Counted from the first letter of the stretch, positions 1 to 6,908 are shown. The stretch: 15,066 nucleotides of DNA from JBJXHB01 sp046160725 (GCA_046160725.1 JBJXHB010000260.1:1-15066); one strand, 5' to 3'. The notes: generated from the letters alone by a model not told the origin. Numbers and translations: made by a program.

Positions 1-231
1 CAGCAAGGGGCCTCGGTGGTGGTGCCGCAGCTGCGGCCGCAGGACCAGGGCATGGCGATGCGGCCCTGGATCGACCCGGACGACTTCAACCCCGGCTACC
101 TGATGCGCGGCATGGACCGCCTGCCGCGCCAGGGCGACCACCAGCCCTGGCTGCACGGCAACGACTACTGGGCGGACAAGGACGAGCTGCCGGCGGCGGC
201 GCTGGACGACGGAACGCTGCAGTACCGATAG
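1..231 (+). CDS. Flavin-containing monooxygenase, C-terminal fragment
   Basis: Only the last 76 residues are present; the reading frame is open from base 1 and ends at a TAG. The tail contains FNPGYLMRGMDRLPRQGD, then NDYWADKDELP and LDDGTLQYR. This is the C-terminal pattern of bacterial FAD- and NAD(P)H-dependent monooxygenases related to Baeyer-Villiger enzymes, which insert one oxygen atom into ketones or similar small substrates in the cytoplasm. The FAD and NADPH binding motifs lie upstream of the window, so substrate class cannot be judged. The gene converges on the PEP-CTERM gene, with a hairpin terminator between them. The family call comes from the remembered C-terminal signature and is fairly secure; the exact activity is not. 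Confidence 0.75.
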   Translation, partial: QQGASVVVPQLRPQDQGMAMRPWIDPDDFNPGYLMRGMDRLPRQGDHQPWLHGNDYWADKDELPAAALDDGTLQYR

Positions 232-278
232 GGCGACGCCTCAAGCCGTGCTGGCAGCCGGGCTGGTGCCTCGCCATG

Positions 279-305
279 AAAAAAGCCCCGCCAAGGCGGG
301 GCTTT
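279..305 (-). terminator. Rho-independent terminator between convergent genes
   Basis: A perfect inverted repeat with 11-bp arms (AAAGCCCCGCC and GGCGGGGCTTT) is separated by AA. Read on the minus strand, the GC stem is followed by six T, the canonical form, 35 bp after the stop of the PEP-CTERM gene. Read on the plus strand it is followed by only three T but could still end the monooxygenase transcript. A bidirectional terminator is the simplest reading. Confidence 0.9.
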
Positions 306-339
306 GCGTCCGGGCGGCCAAGCCGCCGAACCACCAGGA

Positions 340-849
340 TCAGGCGCGGACCTTTCGGCGGGCGATGCCGGCCACGGCGGCCAGGCCCAGGGCCATCAGC
401 GCATAGGTGCTGGGCTCGGGGACGACGCCGGTCAGGAACGTGGCATCGATGTACATGCCAGGGCCAAAAGTCTGCTCGCTCCAGCTGAACGTGACCGACG
501 TGGCCGTGTAGGCCACCGACACGCCCGACAGGTTGGTGCTGAAGCTGACGCCGGTGATCGGACCTTCCGTCATGTCCAGGCTGCTCAGTTCCAGCGCGAT
601 CGGGCCGCTGCAGGACCAGATCCCGCAGAACTGGTTCGTGCTGGTGATCGAAAAGCCGTTGTCGGTGTAGTCGTAGAACTGGTTGTTGAAGAAGTTGCCT
701 TCGCCGCCAGCGCCGACCACGGCGTTCTGGACGCCGGTATCGCCAGCGCCGACATAGCGCGTACCGACGGTGTCACCGGTCAGGCCGGCCATCGCCTGGG
801 AGGACAGCAGCGCTGCGGCTGCGATGATGCTCAGTTGCTTGAAACCCAT
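340..849 (-). CDS. PEP-CTERM sorting-domain exported protein
   Basis: A protein of 169 residues. It starts with a signal peptide (MGFKQLS, then a hydrophobic stretch, ending AMA near residue 21). It ends with a typical PEP-CTERM tag: VPEPST at about 143-148, a hydrophobic helix, then the basic end ARRKVRA. Such proteins are exported by Sec, then recognised and cut by an exosortase (EpsH/XrtA family), and are usually tied to exopolysaccharide or biofilm matrix. The middle is rich in G, S, T, N and F, with two cysteines close together (FCGIWSC) that may form a disulfide; I recognise no enzyme domain. The start at 849 is chosen because AAGAGG lies 9 nt upstream and the signal peptide begins there; an in-frame extension to 978 has no such support. 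No exosortase gene is in this window. The gene has its own terminator and seems monocistronic. Confidence 0.88.
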   Translation of the reverse strand: MGFKQLSIIAAAALLSSQAMAGLTGDTVGTRYVGAGDTGVQNAVVGAGGEGNFFNNQFYDYTDNGFSITSTNQFCGIWSCSGPIALELSSLDMTEGPITGVSFSTNLSGVSVAYTATSVTFSWSEQTFGPGMYIDATFLTGVVPEPSTYALMALGLAAVAGIARRKVRA

Positions 850-922
850 GATGATTTGCCTCTTGATGATGCCGAGACCCTTCCCGACTGACCCATTGTG
901 AGGTGGCGTGACGGATGGAGAT

Positions 923-941
923 ACCCCGCACATAAGGGGGT
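923..941. promoter_or_regulatory. Dyad ACCCC-N9-GGGGT upstream of the PEP-CTERM gene
   Basis: Inverted half-sites ACCCC (923-927) and GGGGT (937-941) are centred 83 bp upstream of the PEP-CTERM start codon and about 210 bp upstream of htpX. The size and spacing fit an operator for a dimeric regulator, and the distance suits control of the PEP-CTERM gene. The regulator is not identifiable from the sequence. Confidence 0.35.
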
Positions 942-1006
942 GAGGGCGCGCGATCGAGACACTTGTTTGTTGGGGCATTCTTTGCTCGAGCTTGGCTACC
1001 CCGCGA

Positions 1007-1024
1007 CCCTGCCGCCCGGCAGGG
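1007..1024. repeat. Perfect GC-rich inverted repeat in the PEP-CTERM/htpX gap
   Basis: CCCTGCCG and CGGCAGGG are perfect 8-bp arms separated by CC. The repeat lies 36 bp upstream of the proposed htpX -35 box. No T run follows on either strand, so it is not a standard terminator. It may be an insulating hairpin or a protein site. The rest of the 850-1142 gap shows no gene. Confidence 0.5.
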
Positions 1025-1059
1025 CCAGCCCGGCACCCTCGCTATCGAAACGCCCGATG

Positions 1060-1087
1060 CTTGAACCGCGGCCTGCCGGCCCCATCT
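1060..1087 (+). promoter_or_regulatory. Sigma-32 (heat-shock) type promoter of htpX
   Basis: CTTGAA (1060-1065), a 14-bp spacer, then CCCCATCT (1080-1087). This matches the RpoH consensus known from E. coli and other proteobacteria (CTTGAA -35, CCCCATnT -10, spacer about 11-16). The start of transcription would fall near 1094, giving a leader of about 50 nt. In E. coli htpX is a heat-shock and envelope-stress gene, so the site fits the gene it precedes. Confidence 0.78.
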
Positions 1088-1142
1088 GGCGCACCATTGC
1101 CGCATCCCCGAGACGCGCCGCCGCACGGCGCAGCCAAGCCCC

Positions 1143-2018
1143 ATGAAACGCATTGCCCTCTTCCTTGTCACCAACCTGGCCGTGATGCTGGTGCTGGGGC
1201 TGGCCGCACGCCTGCTGGGCGCGGACCGGTTTCTCACCGCCAACGGGCTGAACCTGGGGTCGCTGCTGGTCTTCGCGGCGCTGATGGGTTTTGGCGGCGC
1301 GATCATTTCGCTGCTGATCAGCAAGCCGATGGCCAAGTGGAGCACCGGGGCCCAGATCATCAACCAGTCGGCCGACCCGACGCACCGCTGGATCGTCGGC
1401 ACCGTGGAGCGCTTTGCGCAGCAGTCCGGCATCGGCATGCCGGACGTGGCCATCTATGAGGGCGAGCCCAATGCCTTCGCCCCCGGCGCCTTCCGCAACT
1501 CCGCCTTGGTGGCGGTGTCCACCGGCCTGCTGCAGAGCATGACCCGCGACGAGGTGGAGGCCGTCATCGCACACGAGGTGGCCCATGTGGCTAACGGCGA
1601 CATGGTGACCCTGACCTTGATCCAGGGCGTGATGAACACCTTCGTCGTCTTCCTGTCGCGCGTGATCGGCTACTTCGTCGACAAGGTGGTCCTGCGCAAC
1701 CAGAACGACGGCCCGGGCATCGGCTACATGGTCACCACCATCGTGCTGGACATCGTGCTGGGCGTGCTGGCTGCCCTGGTCGTGGCCTGGTTCTCGCGGC
1801 ACCGGGAGTTCCGCGCCGATGCAGGTGCCGCGGCGCTGATGGGCCGGCGTCAGCCGATGATCAATGCGCTGGCCCGCCTGGGCGGCATGGCACCGGGCGC
1901 ACTGCCCAAGACGGTGCAGGCGATGGGCATCAGCGGCGGTGGCGCGATGGCGCTCTTCTCCAGCCATCCGCCGATCGAGGCGCGCATCAAGGCCCTGCAG
2001 GAGTCCGCCGCCGGCTGA
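1143..2018 (+). CDS. htpX: Membrane zinc metalloprotease HtpX
   Basis: A protein of 291 residues, the usual HtpX length. HtpX is an inner-membrane M48 protease with a cytoplasmic active site that cleaves misfolded membrane proteins alongside FtsH. The N-terminus MKRIALFLVTNLAVM is the family signature. Two N-terminal membrane helices lie at about 3-25 and 36-60. The zinc site HEVAH is at 144-148 and the third ligand Glu is probably E222 in EFRAD. Two more hydrophobic segments lie at about 157-180 and 193-216. The start is fixed by similarity to the E. coli N-terminus, although no good ribosome-binding site precedes it. It appears to be monocistronic, with a sigma-32-like promoter upstream. 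Its stop is 1 bp from the stop of the convergent WYL regulator, with no terminator visible between them. Confidence 0.97.
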   Translation: MKRIALFLVTNLAVMLVLGLAARLLGADRFLTANGLNLGSLLVFAALMGFGGAIISLLISKPMAKWSTGAQIINQSADPTHRWIVGTVERFAQQSGIGMPDVAIYEGEPNAFAPGAFRNSALVAVSTGLLQSMTRDEVEAVIAHEVAHVANGDMVTLTLIQGVMNTFVVFLSRVIGYFVDKVVLRNQNDGPGIGYMVTTIVLDIVLGVLAALVVAWFSRHREFRADAGAAALMGRRQPMINALARLGGMAPGALPKTVQAMGISGGGAMALFSSHPPIEARIKALQESAAG

Positions 2019-2019
2019 C

Positions 2020-3018
2020 TCAGCGCGGCACGCGGGCTCGCACCCGCGGTGCGCTCGGCATGCGATGGCAGCGCGCGGCGGCCGCCGCACGGTCGCCGAC
2101 CAGCTGGCGCAGCGCCGGCGGCGTCAGCGCCTCTGCCTCCGGTGCCAACGACAGCACCAGGCTGGCGGCCTGGGCCAGGCTCTCGATCGGCAAGGTCAGT
2201 CGGGCCCAACCGGGTGGCCCTTCGGCCTGGGCCGCGGCCACTGCCCTTGCGGCATAGCTGCCCTGCTCGGCCAGGCGGCGCCGGCCCTCGGCCGATGCCC
2301 GAAGTTCCGCCTGCATTGGCCGCAGGCCCTGCTCGAAGCGCCGCAGCGACGCCTGCCACCACGCCGGCAGGTCGAAGTCTGGCGGGCGCTCGAAGGCCTG
2401 TCCCGTGGCCTGCAAGGTGCGGATGGCGGCCACCTTCAACGTCATGGTGCGCGCGCCGGCCCGCACCACCGCGTACCAGGCACCGGCCTTCAGCACCAGG
2501 CCCAGCGGCTCGGCCTGCCAGCGGCGCGGGCCCTTCCAGCTGTCGTAGGACAGGTCGATACGCTGGCCGTCCAGCAGCGCGCGCGCCAGCGCCGGCAGGT
2601 GCGCCACCGGCTCGGACTCGTGGTACCAGTCCAGCGGGTCGATGTGGAAGCAGGCCTGCAGCCGCCCGGCCAGCCCGGCGTCGTCGCCGGGCAGGGCGGC
2701 CAGCAACTTGCGGCCGGCCCGGGTTGGCGCATTGCCCAGCCCCAGCTCGCTTGCCGCACCGGGCAGGCCCAGCAGCGGCAGGGCCTGGGCCTCGTCCGGC
2801 AGCAGGCCGGTCAGCCGCGTGCGGAAGCCCTCGCGCAGGCTGAAGCCGCCGCCGGGGCCGCGGTCGCCGATGACCGGGACGCCGGCCGCCGACAGCTCGT
2901 CGATGTCGCGGTGGATGGTGCGCACCGACACCTCGAACTCGCGCGCCAGCGCATCGGCGGTGATCCGGCTGCGCAGCTGCAGCAGGATCAGGATGGACAA
3001 CAGGCGGCTGGCGCGCAT
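2020..3018 (-). CDS. YafY-type transcriptional regulator (HTH + WYL domain)
   Basis: A protein of 332 residues. At about 1-55 there is an HTH_11/DeoR-like DNA-binding domain: RLLSILILLQ, then ADALAREFEVSVRTIHRDID, then a GPGGGF turn. A WYL domain follows at about 140-205, where the eponymous motif reads WYA (181-183). A C-terminal WCX-type extension completes it. Such proteins are cytoplasmic one-component regulators; WYL domains bind small ligands or nucleic acid, and many repress or activate a neighbouring divergent gene. Here the divergent unit is the Tat-exported DUF1579-like protein plus the GFA protein, and the 174-bp gap holds two dyads, so that unit is the likely target (inference). 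The ATG at 3018 begins the HTH domain directly. It is not linked to a defence system here, although some WYL regulators are. Confidence 0.88.
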   Translation of the reverse strand: MRASRLLSILILLQLRSRITADALAREFEVSVRTIHRDIDELSAAGVPVIGDRGPGGGFSLREGFRTRLTGLLPDEAQALPLLGLPGAASELGLGNAPTRAGRKLLAALPGDDAGLAGRLQACFHIDPLDWYHESEPVAHLPALARALLDGQRIDLSYDSWKGPRRWQAEPLGLVLKAGAWYAVVRAGARTMTLKVAAIRTLQATGQAFERPPDFDLPAWWQASLRRFEQGLRPMQAELRASAEGRRRLAEQGSYAARAVAAAQAEGPPGWARLTLPIESLAQAASLVLSLAPEAEALTPPALRQLVGDRAAAAARCHRMPSAPRVRARVPR

Positions 3019-3112
3019 GGTCGATGGAGCGGGCGGTTGGGCCTGGGCCTACGGGGCGACGCCGGCCGGTGCGGCGCCGGTGCGTCTGTCACCGGAGGGC
3101 TGACCCGCTTGG

Positions 3113-3124
3113 CATGAAATCATG
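3113..3124. promoter_or_regulatory. Palindrome CATGA-AA-TCATG in the regulator/Tat-protein gap
   Basis: A perfect 5-bp-arm dyad lies 94 bp upstream of the WYL regulator start and about 70 bp upstream of the divergent gene. It is relatively AT-rich for this genome. It overlaps a TTGGCA (3109-3114) that could serve as a -35 for the plus-strand unit, though the matching -10 is poor. It is a candidate operator for the WYL regulator; this is inference. Confidence 0.35.
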
Positions 3125-3154
3125 ACGCAGATTGTCAGGTAGGGTGCCGCAACA

Positions 3155-3169
3155 TGTCGGCTCCCGACA
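3155..3169. promoter_or_regulatory. Dyad TGTCGG-CTC-CCGACA ahead of the Tat-protein gene
   Basis: Perfect 6-bp arms with a 3-nt centre, ending 23 bp before the ATG at 3193. It could be an operator, or a small stem-loop in the 5' leader just upstream of the AAGGA ribosome-binding site (3182-3186). The sequence alone does not decide between them. Confidence 0.35.
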
Positions 3170-3192
3170 CATCCATCCGTCAAGGACACCCC

Positions 3193-3840
3193 ATGAGCCC
3201 CAGCCAACCCGAGCGACGCGACCTGCTCCAGACCGTGGCCGGCCTGGCCCTGGCCGCCCAGGCGGTCCATGCCCCGGCCGCCGCGCAGACCGCCGGCGCC
3301 GCGGCCGGCGCGCCGTTCGTGCCGGACACCTCCACGCCGGCCCTGCCCGGGCCGGCGATGCGGTCGCCACCGGTGGCCACGCGCACGCCGGGCAAGGCCG
3401 GCGACTTCGACTTCCTCAACGGCCACTGGAAGATCCACAACCGCCGCCAGCGGGCCGGTGCCGAGTGGGACATCTTCGAGGGCGAGGCCAGTTGCTGGAG
3501 CATCCTCGGCGGCGTCTGCAGCATCGAGGAGCTGCGCATCCCGGCGCGCCAGTTCAGCGGCATGGGGTTGCGGCTGCTGGACGTGAAACAGCGGGTCTGG
3601 AGCGACTTCTTCGTCAATGCCGCCTTCGGCTTGATCGGGCCGTCGGGCATGCCGGGCTCGTTCGAGGACGGCGCCGGTATCTTCGAGGCCGACGACGAGG
3701 ACAATGGCAAGCCGATCAAGATCCGCGGCGTGTGGGACCTGATCACCGCCCAGTCCTGCCGCTGGCAGCAGGGCGTGTCGCGCGACGGCGGGCGCACCTG
3801 GGAGGTCAACTGGTCGATGGACTGGATCAAGCATGGGTGA
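3193..3840 (+). CDS. Tat-exported DUF1579-like protein
   Basis: A protein of 215 residues. The N-terminus has a twin-arginine-like signal: ERRDLLQ at 7-13, a hydrophobic stretch to about 26, then an Ala/Pro-rich linker to about 70. The mature part opens with GDFDFLNGHWKIHNRR (70-85), the FDFxxGxW opening typical of DUF1579/lipocalin-like proteins. Trp-rich strands follow, ending RDGGRTWEVNWSMDW (198-211). Such proteins are predicted beta-barrels of unknown function. I chose the ATG at 3193 because AAGGA lies 6 nt upstream and the Tat motif follows at once; an ATG at 3154 would add 13 residues and sits inside the dyad at 3155-3169. The GFA gene begins 5 bp after the stop, so the two are probably co-transcribed. 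Export by Tat is inferred. Confidence 0.72.
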   Translation: MSPSQPERRDLLQTVAGLALAAQAVHAPAAAQTAGAAAGAPFVPDTSTPALPGPAMRSPPVATRTPGKAGDFDFLNGHWKIHNRRQRAGAEWDIFEGEASCWSILGGVCSIEELRIPARQFSGMGLRLLDVKQRVWSDFFVNAAFGLIGPSGMPGSFEDGAGIFEADDEDNGKPIKIRGVWDLITAQSCRWQQGVSRDGGRTWEVNWSMDWIKHG

Positions 3841-3845
3841 CACAC

Positions 3846-4409
3846 ATGGCCGATGACACCGCGACACCGGACGGCGCGCTGGATGGCGCACTGGACGGCG
3901 GTTGTGCCTGCGGCGCCCTGCGCTACCGGCTGCTGCGCGAACCGATGTTCGTGCACTGCTGCCATTGCAGCCGTTGCCAGCGCGAGACCGGGGCGCCGTT
4001 TGCCCACCATGCGCTGATCGAGCACACGCAGTTTGCGGTGCTGGCCGGCACGCCGGACTTCGCCCGTGTGCCCACCGACAGCGGCAGCGTGCACCGCGTG
4101 GCGCGCTGCCCGCAATGCCACACAACGTTGTGGAACGAATGGGGCGCGCGTACCGCTGTGACCCGCTATGTGCGGGTCGGCACCCTGGACCAGCCGGGGC
4201 GCTGTCCACCGCAGGCCCACATCTACCTGCGGTCGGCGCAGCCCTGGGCGGCGCAGCCTGCCGGCGCGCCCGGCTTCTCGACCTGGTACGACGCGGCCAA
4301 ACTGTGGCCGGCGGAAAGCCTGCAGCGCTACGAGGCGGCAAGGGCCACGCTGGCGGCGGCGCCGAAACCGCCACCCGCTCGAGCGCGCAAGGCGCGGCCC
4401 GGCGGCTGA
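3846..4409 (+). CDS. GFA/CENP-V family zinc protein
   Basis: A protein of 187 residues. The family fold carries two zinc sites, and the expected cysteine motifs are all present: GGCACGALRY (GxCxCG, near residue 18), then CCHCSRCQR, then CPQCHTTLW. The founding member (Gfa) was described as catalysing formation of S-hydroxymethylglutathione from formaldehyde and glutathione, but most homologues, this one included, have no proven substrate. The C-terminal 40 residues are Ala/Pro/Arg-rich and probably disordered. The start ATG is 5 bp after the upstream stop, with a GGGTGA overlapping that stop as a possible weak ribosome-binding site. The gene converges on kefC with a 14-bp gap and no visible terminator. 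A glutathione link to the neighbouring kefFC pair is tempting but unproven. Confidence 0.87.
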   Translation: MADDTATPDGALDGALDGGCACGALRYRLLREPMFVHCCHCSRCQRETGAPFAHHALIEHTQFAVLAGTPDFARVPTDSGSVHRVARCPQCHTTLWNEWGARTAVTRYVRVGTLDQPGRCPPQAHIYLRSAQPWAAQPAGAPGFSTWYDAAKLWPAESLQRYEAARATLAAAPKPPPARARKARPGG

Positions 4410-4423
4410 CCGAAGCGCCCGGC

Positions 4424-6247
4424 CTACGACGACCGGGCCGGCGGCGTCTCCTCGGGCGGCTCGGCATGCCAGCTGTGGTCGCCCGCCCGATGGCCGCGCT
4501 GGCGCTGCTCGTCCTGCATCTCGCGCTCGAACTGCTCGCGCGCCTGCCGGACCCGCGCGATCAGGTCGGACTCTTTGTCGCCCTTGCCCATCGACGTCCG
4601 CAGGAAGCCCACGGAATAGCGCCGGAACCGGTCTGCCACCTCACGGGCGTGATAACGGTCATGACCGATCGCTTCCAGCGCGGCGCGCGCGCTGCGCAGC
4701 GACGACTCGAAGACCTCGCGCTCCACGTGGTGCGCACCGGCCTCGTGCAGGGTCACGGCATGCAGGGCGTCGCGGGCACGGGCGATCACCGTGACGTCGG
4801 GGTGCGTGTGGCGCAGTTCATGCACCAGCCGGTCGCACTGCGCCACATCGTCGATGGCCACCACCACGGCCCGGGCATGGTGGATGCCGGCGGCATGCAG
4901 CAGGTCCGGCTGGGTGGCATCGCCGAAGTACACCTTGAAGCCGAAGCGGCGCGCGGCATCGACGGTGTCGGCGTCATGGTCGATGACCGTCGGCTTGACA
5001 CCGATGCTCAGCAGGACACGGCCGACCGTCTGGCCGTAGCGGCCGAAGCCGGCCAGGATCACCGGCGCGTGCTCGTCCTCGATGGCATCGGCGGCACGCT
5101 GCTCGCCATCGGAACGGGCCAGGCGGTCGTGAAGGATCAGCAGCAGCGGCGTCGTCACCATCGACAACGCGGCGATCAGCGTCAGCAGGTCGGCGTCGCC
5201 GACGCGCATGGCGCCCGAGGACTTGGCCGCCGCCAGAACGACGAAGGCGAACTCGCCCACCTGCGACAACAGCACGGCCAGCAGCACCTGGGGTCGGCCG
5301 CGCAGGCCCACGCGCGGTGCCAGCAGCCAAAGGCCCAGCGCCTTGAGCGCCACCACCAGGGCCAGGCCCAGCAGCACCTGCAGCGGCGCCGTTGCCAGCA
5401 GCCCGAGCTGCATGCTCATGCCCACGGCGATGAAGAACAGGCCCAGCAGCAGGCCCTTGAACGGCAGGATGTCGTTCTCCAGGGCGTGGCGGTATTCGGA
5501 GCTGGCCAGCAGCACGCCGGCGATGAAGGCGCCCAGGCCCATCGACAGACCGACCCGGTCCATCAGCGCGGCCACGCCCAGCACCAGCAGCAGCGCGAAC
5601 GCGGTGAACAACTCGCGCACCTGCATGCGGGCGACGAAGCGCATGGCCGGGTAGGCCAGGTAGCGCCCAGCCAGCACCACGCCGACGATGGCGCCGGCCT
5701 GCAGCAGCATGCCCGGCCCCGCCGGCGCGCCGGCCGCCGGGGCCACCGCGGTGCCCAGCCCGGCGGCCAGCGCCAGTAGCGGAATGGCGGCAATGTCCTG
5801 GAACAGCAGCATCGAGAAGCTGGTGCGCCCCAGCGGCAGGGCCATCAGGTGGCGCTCCTGCAGGATGGCGACCACGATGGCGGTGGACGACAGCGCCAGC
5901 GCCAGCGACCCCACCAGCGCCGGCTGCCAGCGCCAGCCCAGGGCCAGGCCGAGGCCGAACAGCAGCAGCGCGCACACCAGCATCTGCAGCGTGCCGCCGC
6001 CGAACACCGCGCCGCGCATGGCCCACAGCCGGCGTGGCTCCAGCTCCAGGCCGATCACGAACAGCATGAGCACCACGCCCAGCTCCGACAGGTGCAGGAT
6101 CGCGGCCGGGTCGGACACCAGGCCCAGGCCGACCGGGCCGATGGCGATGCCGGCGACCAGGTAGCCCAGCACCGAGCCCAGGCCCAGACGCACCGCGATC
6201 GGCACCGCCACCAGTGCGGCCAGCAGGAAAAGCAGCGCCTCCTTCAT
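4424..6247 (-). CDS. kefC: Glutathione-regulated K+/H+ antiporter, KefC type (CPA2)
   Basis: A protein of 607 residues, close to E. coli KefC (620). An N-terminal CPA2 exchanger domain of about 12 helices (1-375) includes SSTAIVVAILQ (120-130) and the LLFQDIAAIPLLAL core (147-160). The regulatory loop HALENDILPFKG (255-264) closely resembles the KefC loop that contacts the ligand domain. A TrkA-N/RCK domain starts at APVILAGFGRYGQ (394-406) with IDHD (422-425) and FGDATQPDLL (441-450). A charged tail follows to 607. KefC exports K+ in exchange for H+, acidifying the cytoplasm when electrophile-glutathione adducts bind. The ATG at 6247 overlaps the kefF stop as ATGA, indicating translational coupling. 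The frame stays open upstream to 6868, but that stretch is kefF read in the wrong frame. Confidence 0.9.
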   Translation of the reverse strand: MKEALLFLLAALVAVPIAVRLGLGSVLGYLVAGIAIGPVGLGLVSDPAAILHLSELGVVLMLFVIGLELEPRRLWAMRGAVFGGGTLQMLVCALLLFGLGLALGWRWQPALVGSLALALSSTAIVVAILQERHLMALPLGRTSFSMLLFQDIAAIPLLALAAGLGTAVAPAAGAPAGPGMLLQAGAIVGVVLAGRYLAYPAMRFVARMQVRELFTAFALLLVLGVAALMDRVGLSMGLGAFIAGVLLASSEYRHALENDILPFKGLLLGLFFIAVGMSMQLGLLATAPLQVLLGLALVVALKALGLWLLAPRVGLRGRPQVLLAVLLSQVGEFAFVVLAAAKSSGAMRVGDADLLTLIAALSMVTTPLLLILHDRLARSDGEQRAADAIEDEHAPVILAGFGRYGQTVGRVLLSIGVKPTVIDHDADTVDAARRFGFKVYFGDATQPDLLHAAGIHHARAVVVAIDDVAQCDRLVHELRHTHPDVTVIARARDALHAVTLHEAGAHHVEREVFESSLRSARAALEAIGHDRYHAREVADRFRRYSVGFLRTSMGKGDKESDLIARVRQAREQFEREMQDEQRQRGHRAGDHSWHAEPPEETPPARSS

Positions 6248-6807
6248 GCCGTTGCTCCCAGCGCTTCGGGCAGGGCGGCCCGGTGGCGCTCGAAGGCCAG
6301 GCCCAGCTCGGCGGCCTGGCGCTCGCGCTGTGCGGCCGGCGTCGCATGACCGCCGTGGACCACGAATGGCGGCAGCCAGTGCATGCCGCAGAAGCGCGCG
6401 GTCTGCTCCACCGGGGCCACGAAGTCCGCAAATGGCCGCTGATGGGCACCGCCCGAGGCATAGGCGTCCAGCGGCGCGCCCGCGCTGCAGACCCACCAAG
6501 CGGTCTTGCCCTGCAGGGCCGTGCCGCCACTGCCGTAGGCCCAGCCGTGGGCCAGCACCTGGTCGATCCAGTGCTTCATCAGGGCCGGGAAGCTGTACCA
6601 GTGCACCGGTGCCAGCCAGACCACCAGTTGTGCGTCCAGCAGGGCCTGCTGTTCGGCCGCGACATCGATGTCGAAGTCCGGGTAGCGGTCGTACAGGCCG
6701 TGCACCGTGACGTCGGGCGCGGCCTGCAGAGCCGCGCGCAGCGCGCGCGTGATGACGGACTGCCCCGGTCGCGGATGGGCGTGGATGACCAGGGTGGTGG
6801 CGGGCAT
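6244..6807 (-). CDS. kefF: KefF-like flavoprotein, ancillary subunit of the K+ efflux system
   Basis: A protein of 187 residues (E. coli KefF is 176). It belongs to the NAD(P)H quinone oxidoreductase/flavodoxin-like fold and binds FMN. Hallmarks are VIHAHPRPGQS (7-17), YPDFDIDVAAEQQALL, HWYSFPALMKHWID and HGWAYGSGGTALQGK, then FCGMHWLPPF; the order and spacing follow E. coli KefF closely. KefF is a cytoplasmic dimer that binds KefC and is needed for full antiporter activity; it also reduces quinones. A GGAG lies about 10 nt before the ATG. The last 4 bp overlap kefC, so the two form one operon, kefF first as in E. coli. The gene is divergent from lpxC. KefG or an MdaB-like reductase is the alternative name, but the kefC linkage favours KefF. 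Confidence 0.9.
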   Translation of the reverse strand: MPATTLVIHAHPRPGQSVITRALRAALQAAPDVTVHGLYDRYPDFDIDVAAEQQALLDAQLVVWLAPVHWYSFPALMKHWIDQVLAHGWAYGSGGTALQGKTAWWVCSAGAPLDAYASGGAHQRPFADFVAPVEQTARFCGMHWLPPFVVHGGHATPAAQRERQAAELGLAFERHRAALPEALGATA

Positions 6808-6856
6808 GGCGGTTGCTCCACGGTGGCGCAGGCTGGCACCGACGAAGCGCCGGCAC

Positions 6857-6876
6857 CTGACGGGTCATTCTGTCAG
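6857..6876. promoter_or_regulatory. Dyad CTGAC-N10-GTCAG in the kefF/lpxC gap
   Basis: Five-bp arms CTGAC (6857-6861) and GTCAG (6872-6876) lie in the 113-bp divergent gap, about 50 bp upstream of both kefF and the lpxC -10 box. The spacing of one helical turn and a half between half-site centres suits a dimeric regulator. Five-bp arms arise easily by chance, so support is weak. Confidence 0.25.
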
Positions 6877-6908
6877 CGGCGCCCGATGCGACGCACGGGC
6901 GGGCTTCC

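Noticed and set aside
86..334. An 82-residue minus-strand open frame opposite the monooxygenase end
   Set aside because: It crosses the terminator hairpin and is Arg/Pro/Ala-rich without any motif or ribosome-binding site.
850..978. N-terminal extension of the PEP-CTERM protein by 43 residues
   Set aside because: The signal peptide and a ribosome-binding site both point to the ATG at 849; the extension would bury the signal peptide inside the protein.
3902..5779. A 625-residue open frame on the plus strand across the GFA gene and opposite kefC
   Set aside because: It is out of frame with the GFA gene and antisense to kefC, is full of Arg, His and Gln, and has no recognisable motif. High GC content keeps such frames free of stops.
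6248..6868. KefC with a 200-residue N-terminal fusion
   Set aside because: The upstream in-frame stretch is kefF read in another frame. The true kefC start is the ATG at 6247 overlapping the kefF stop.
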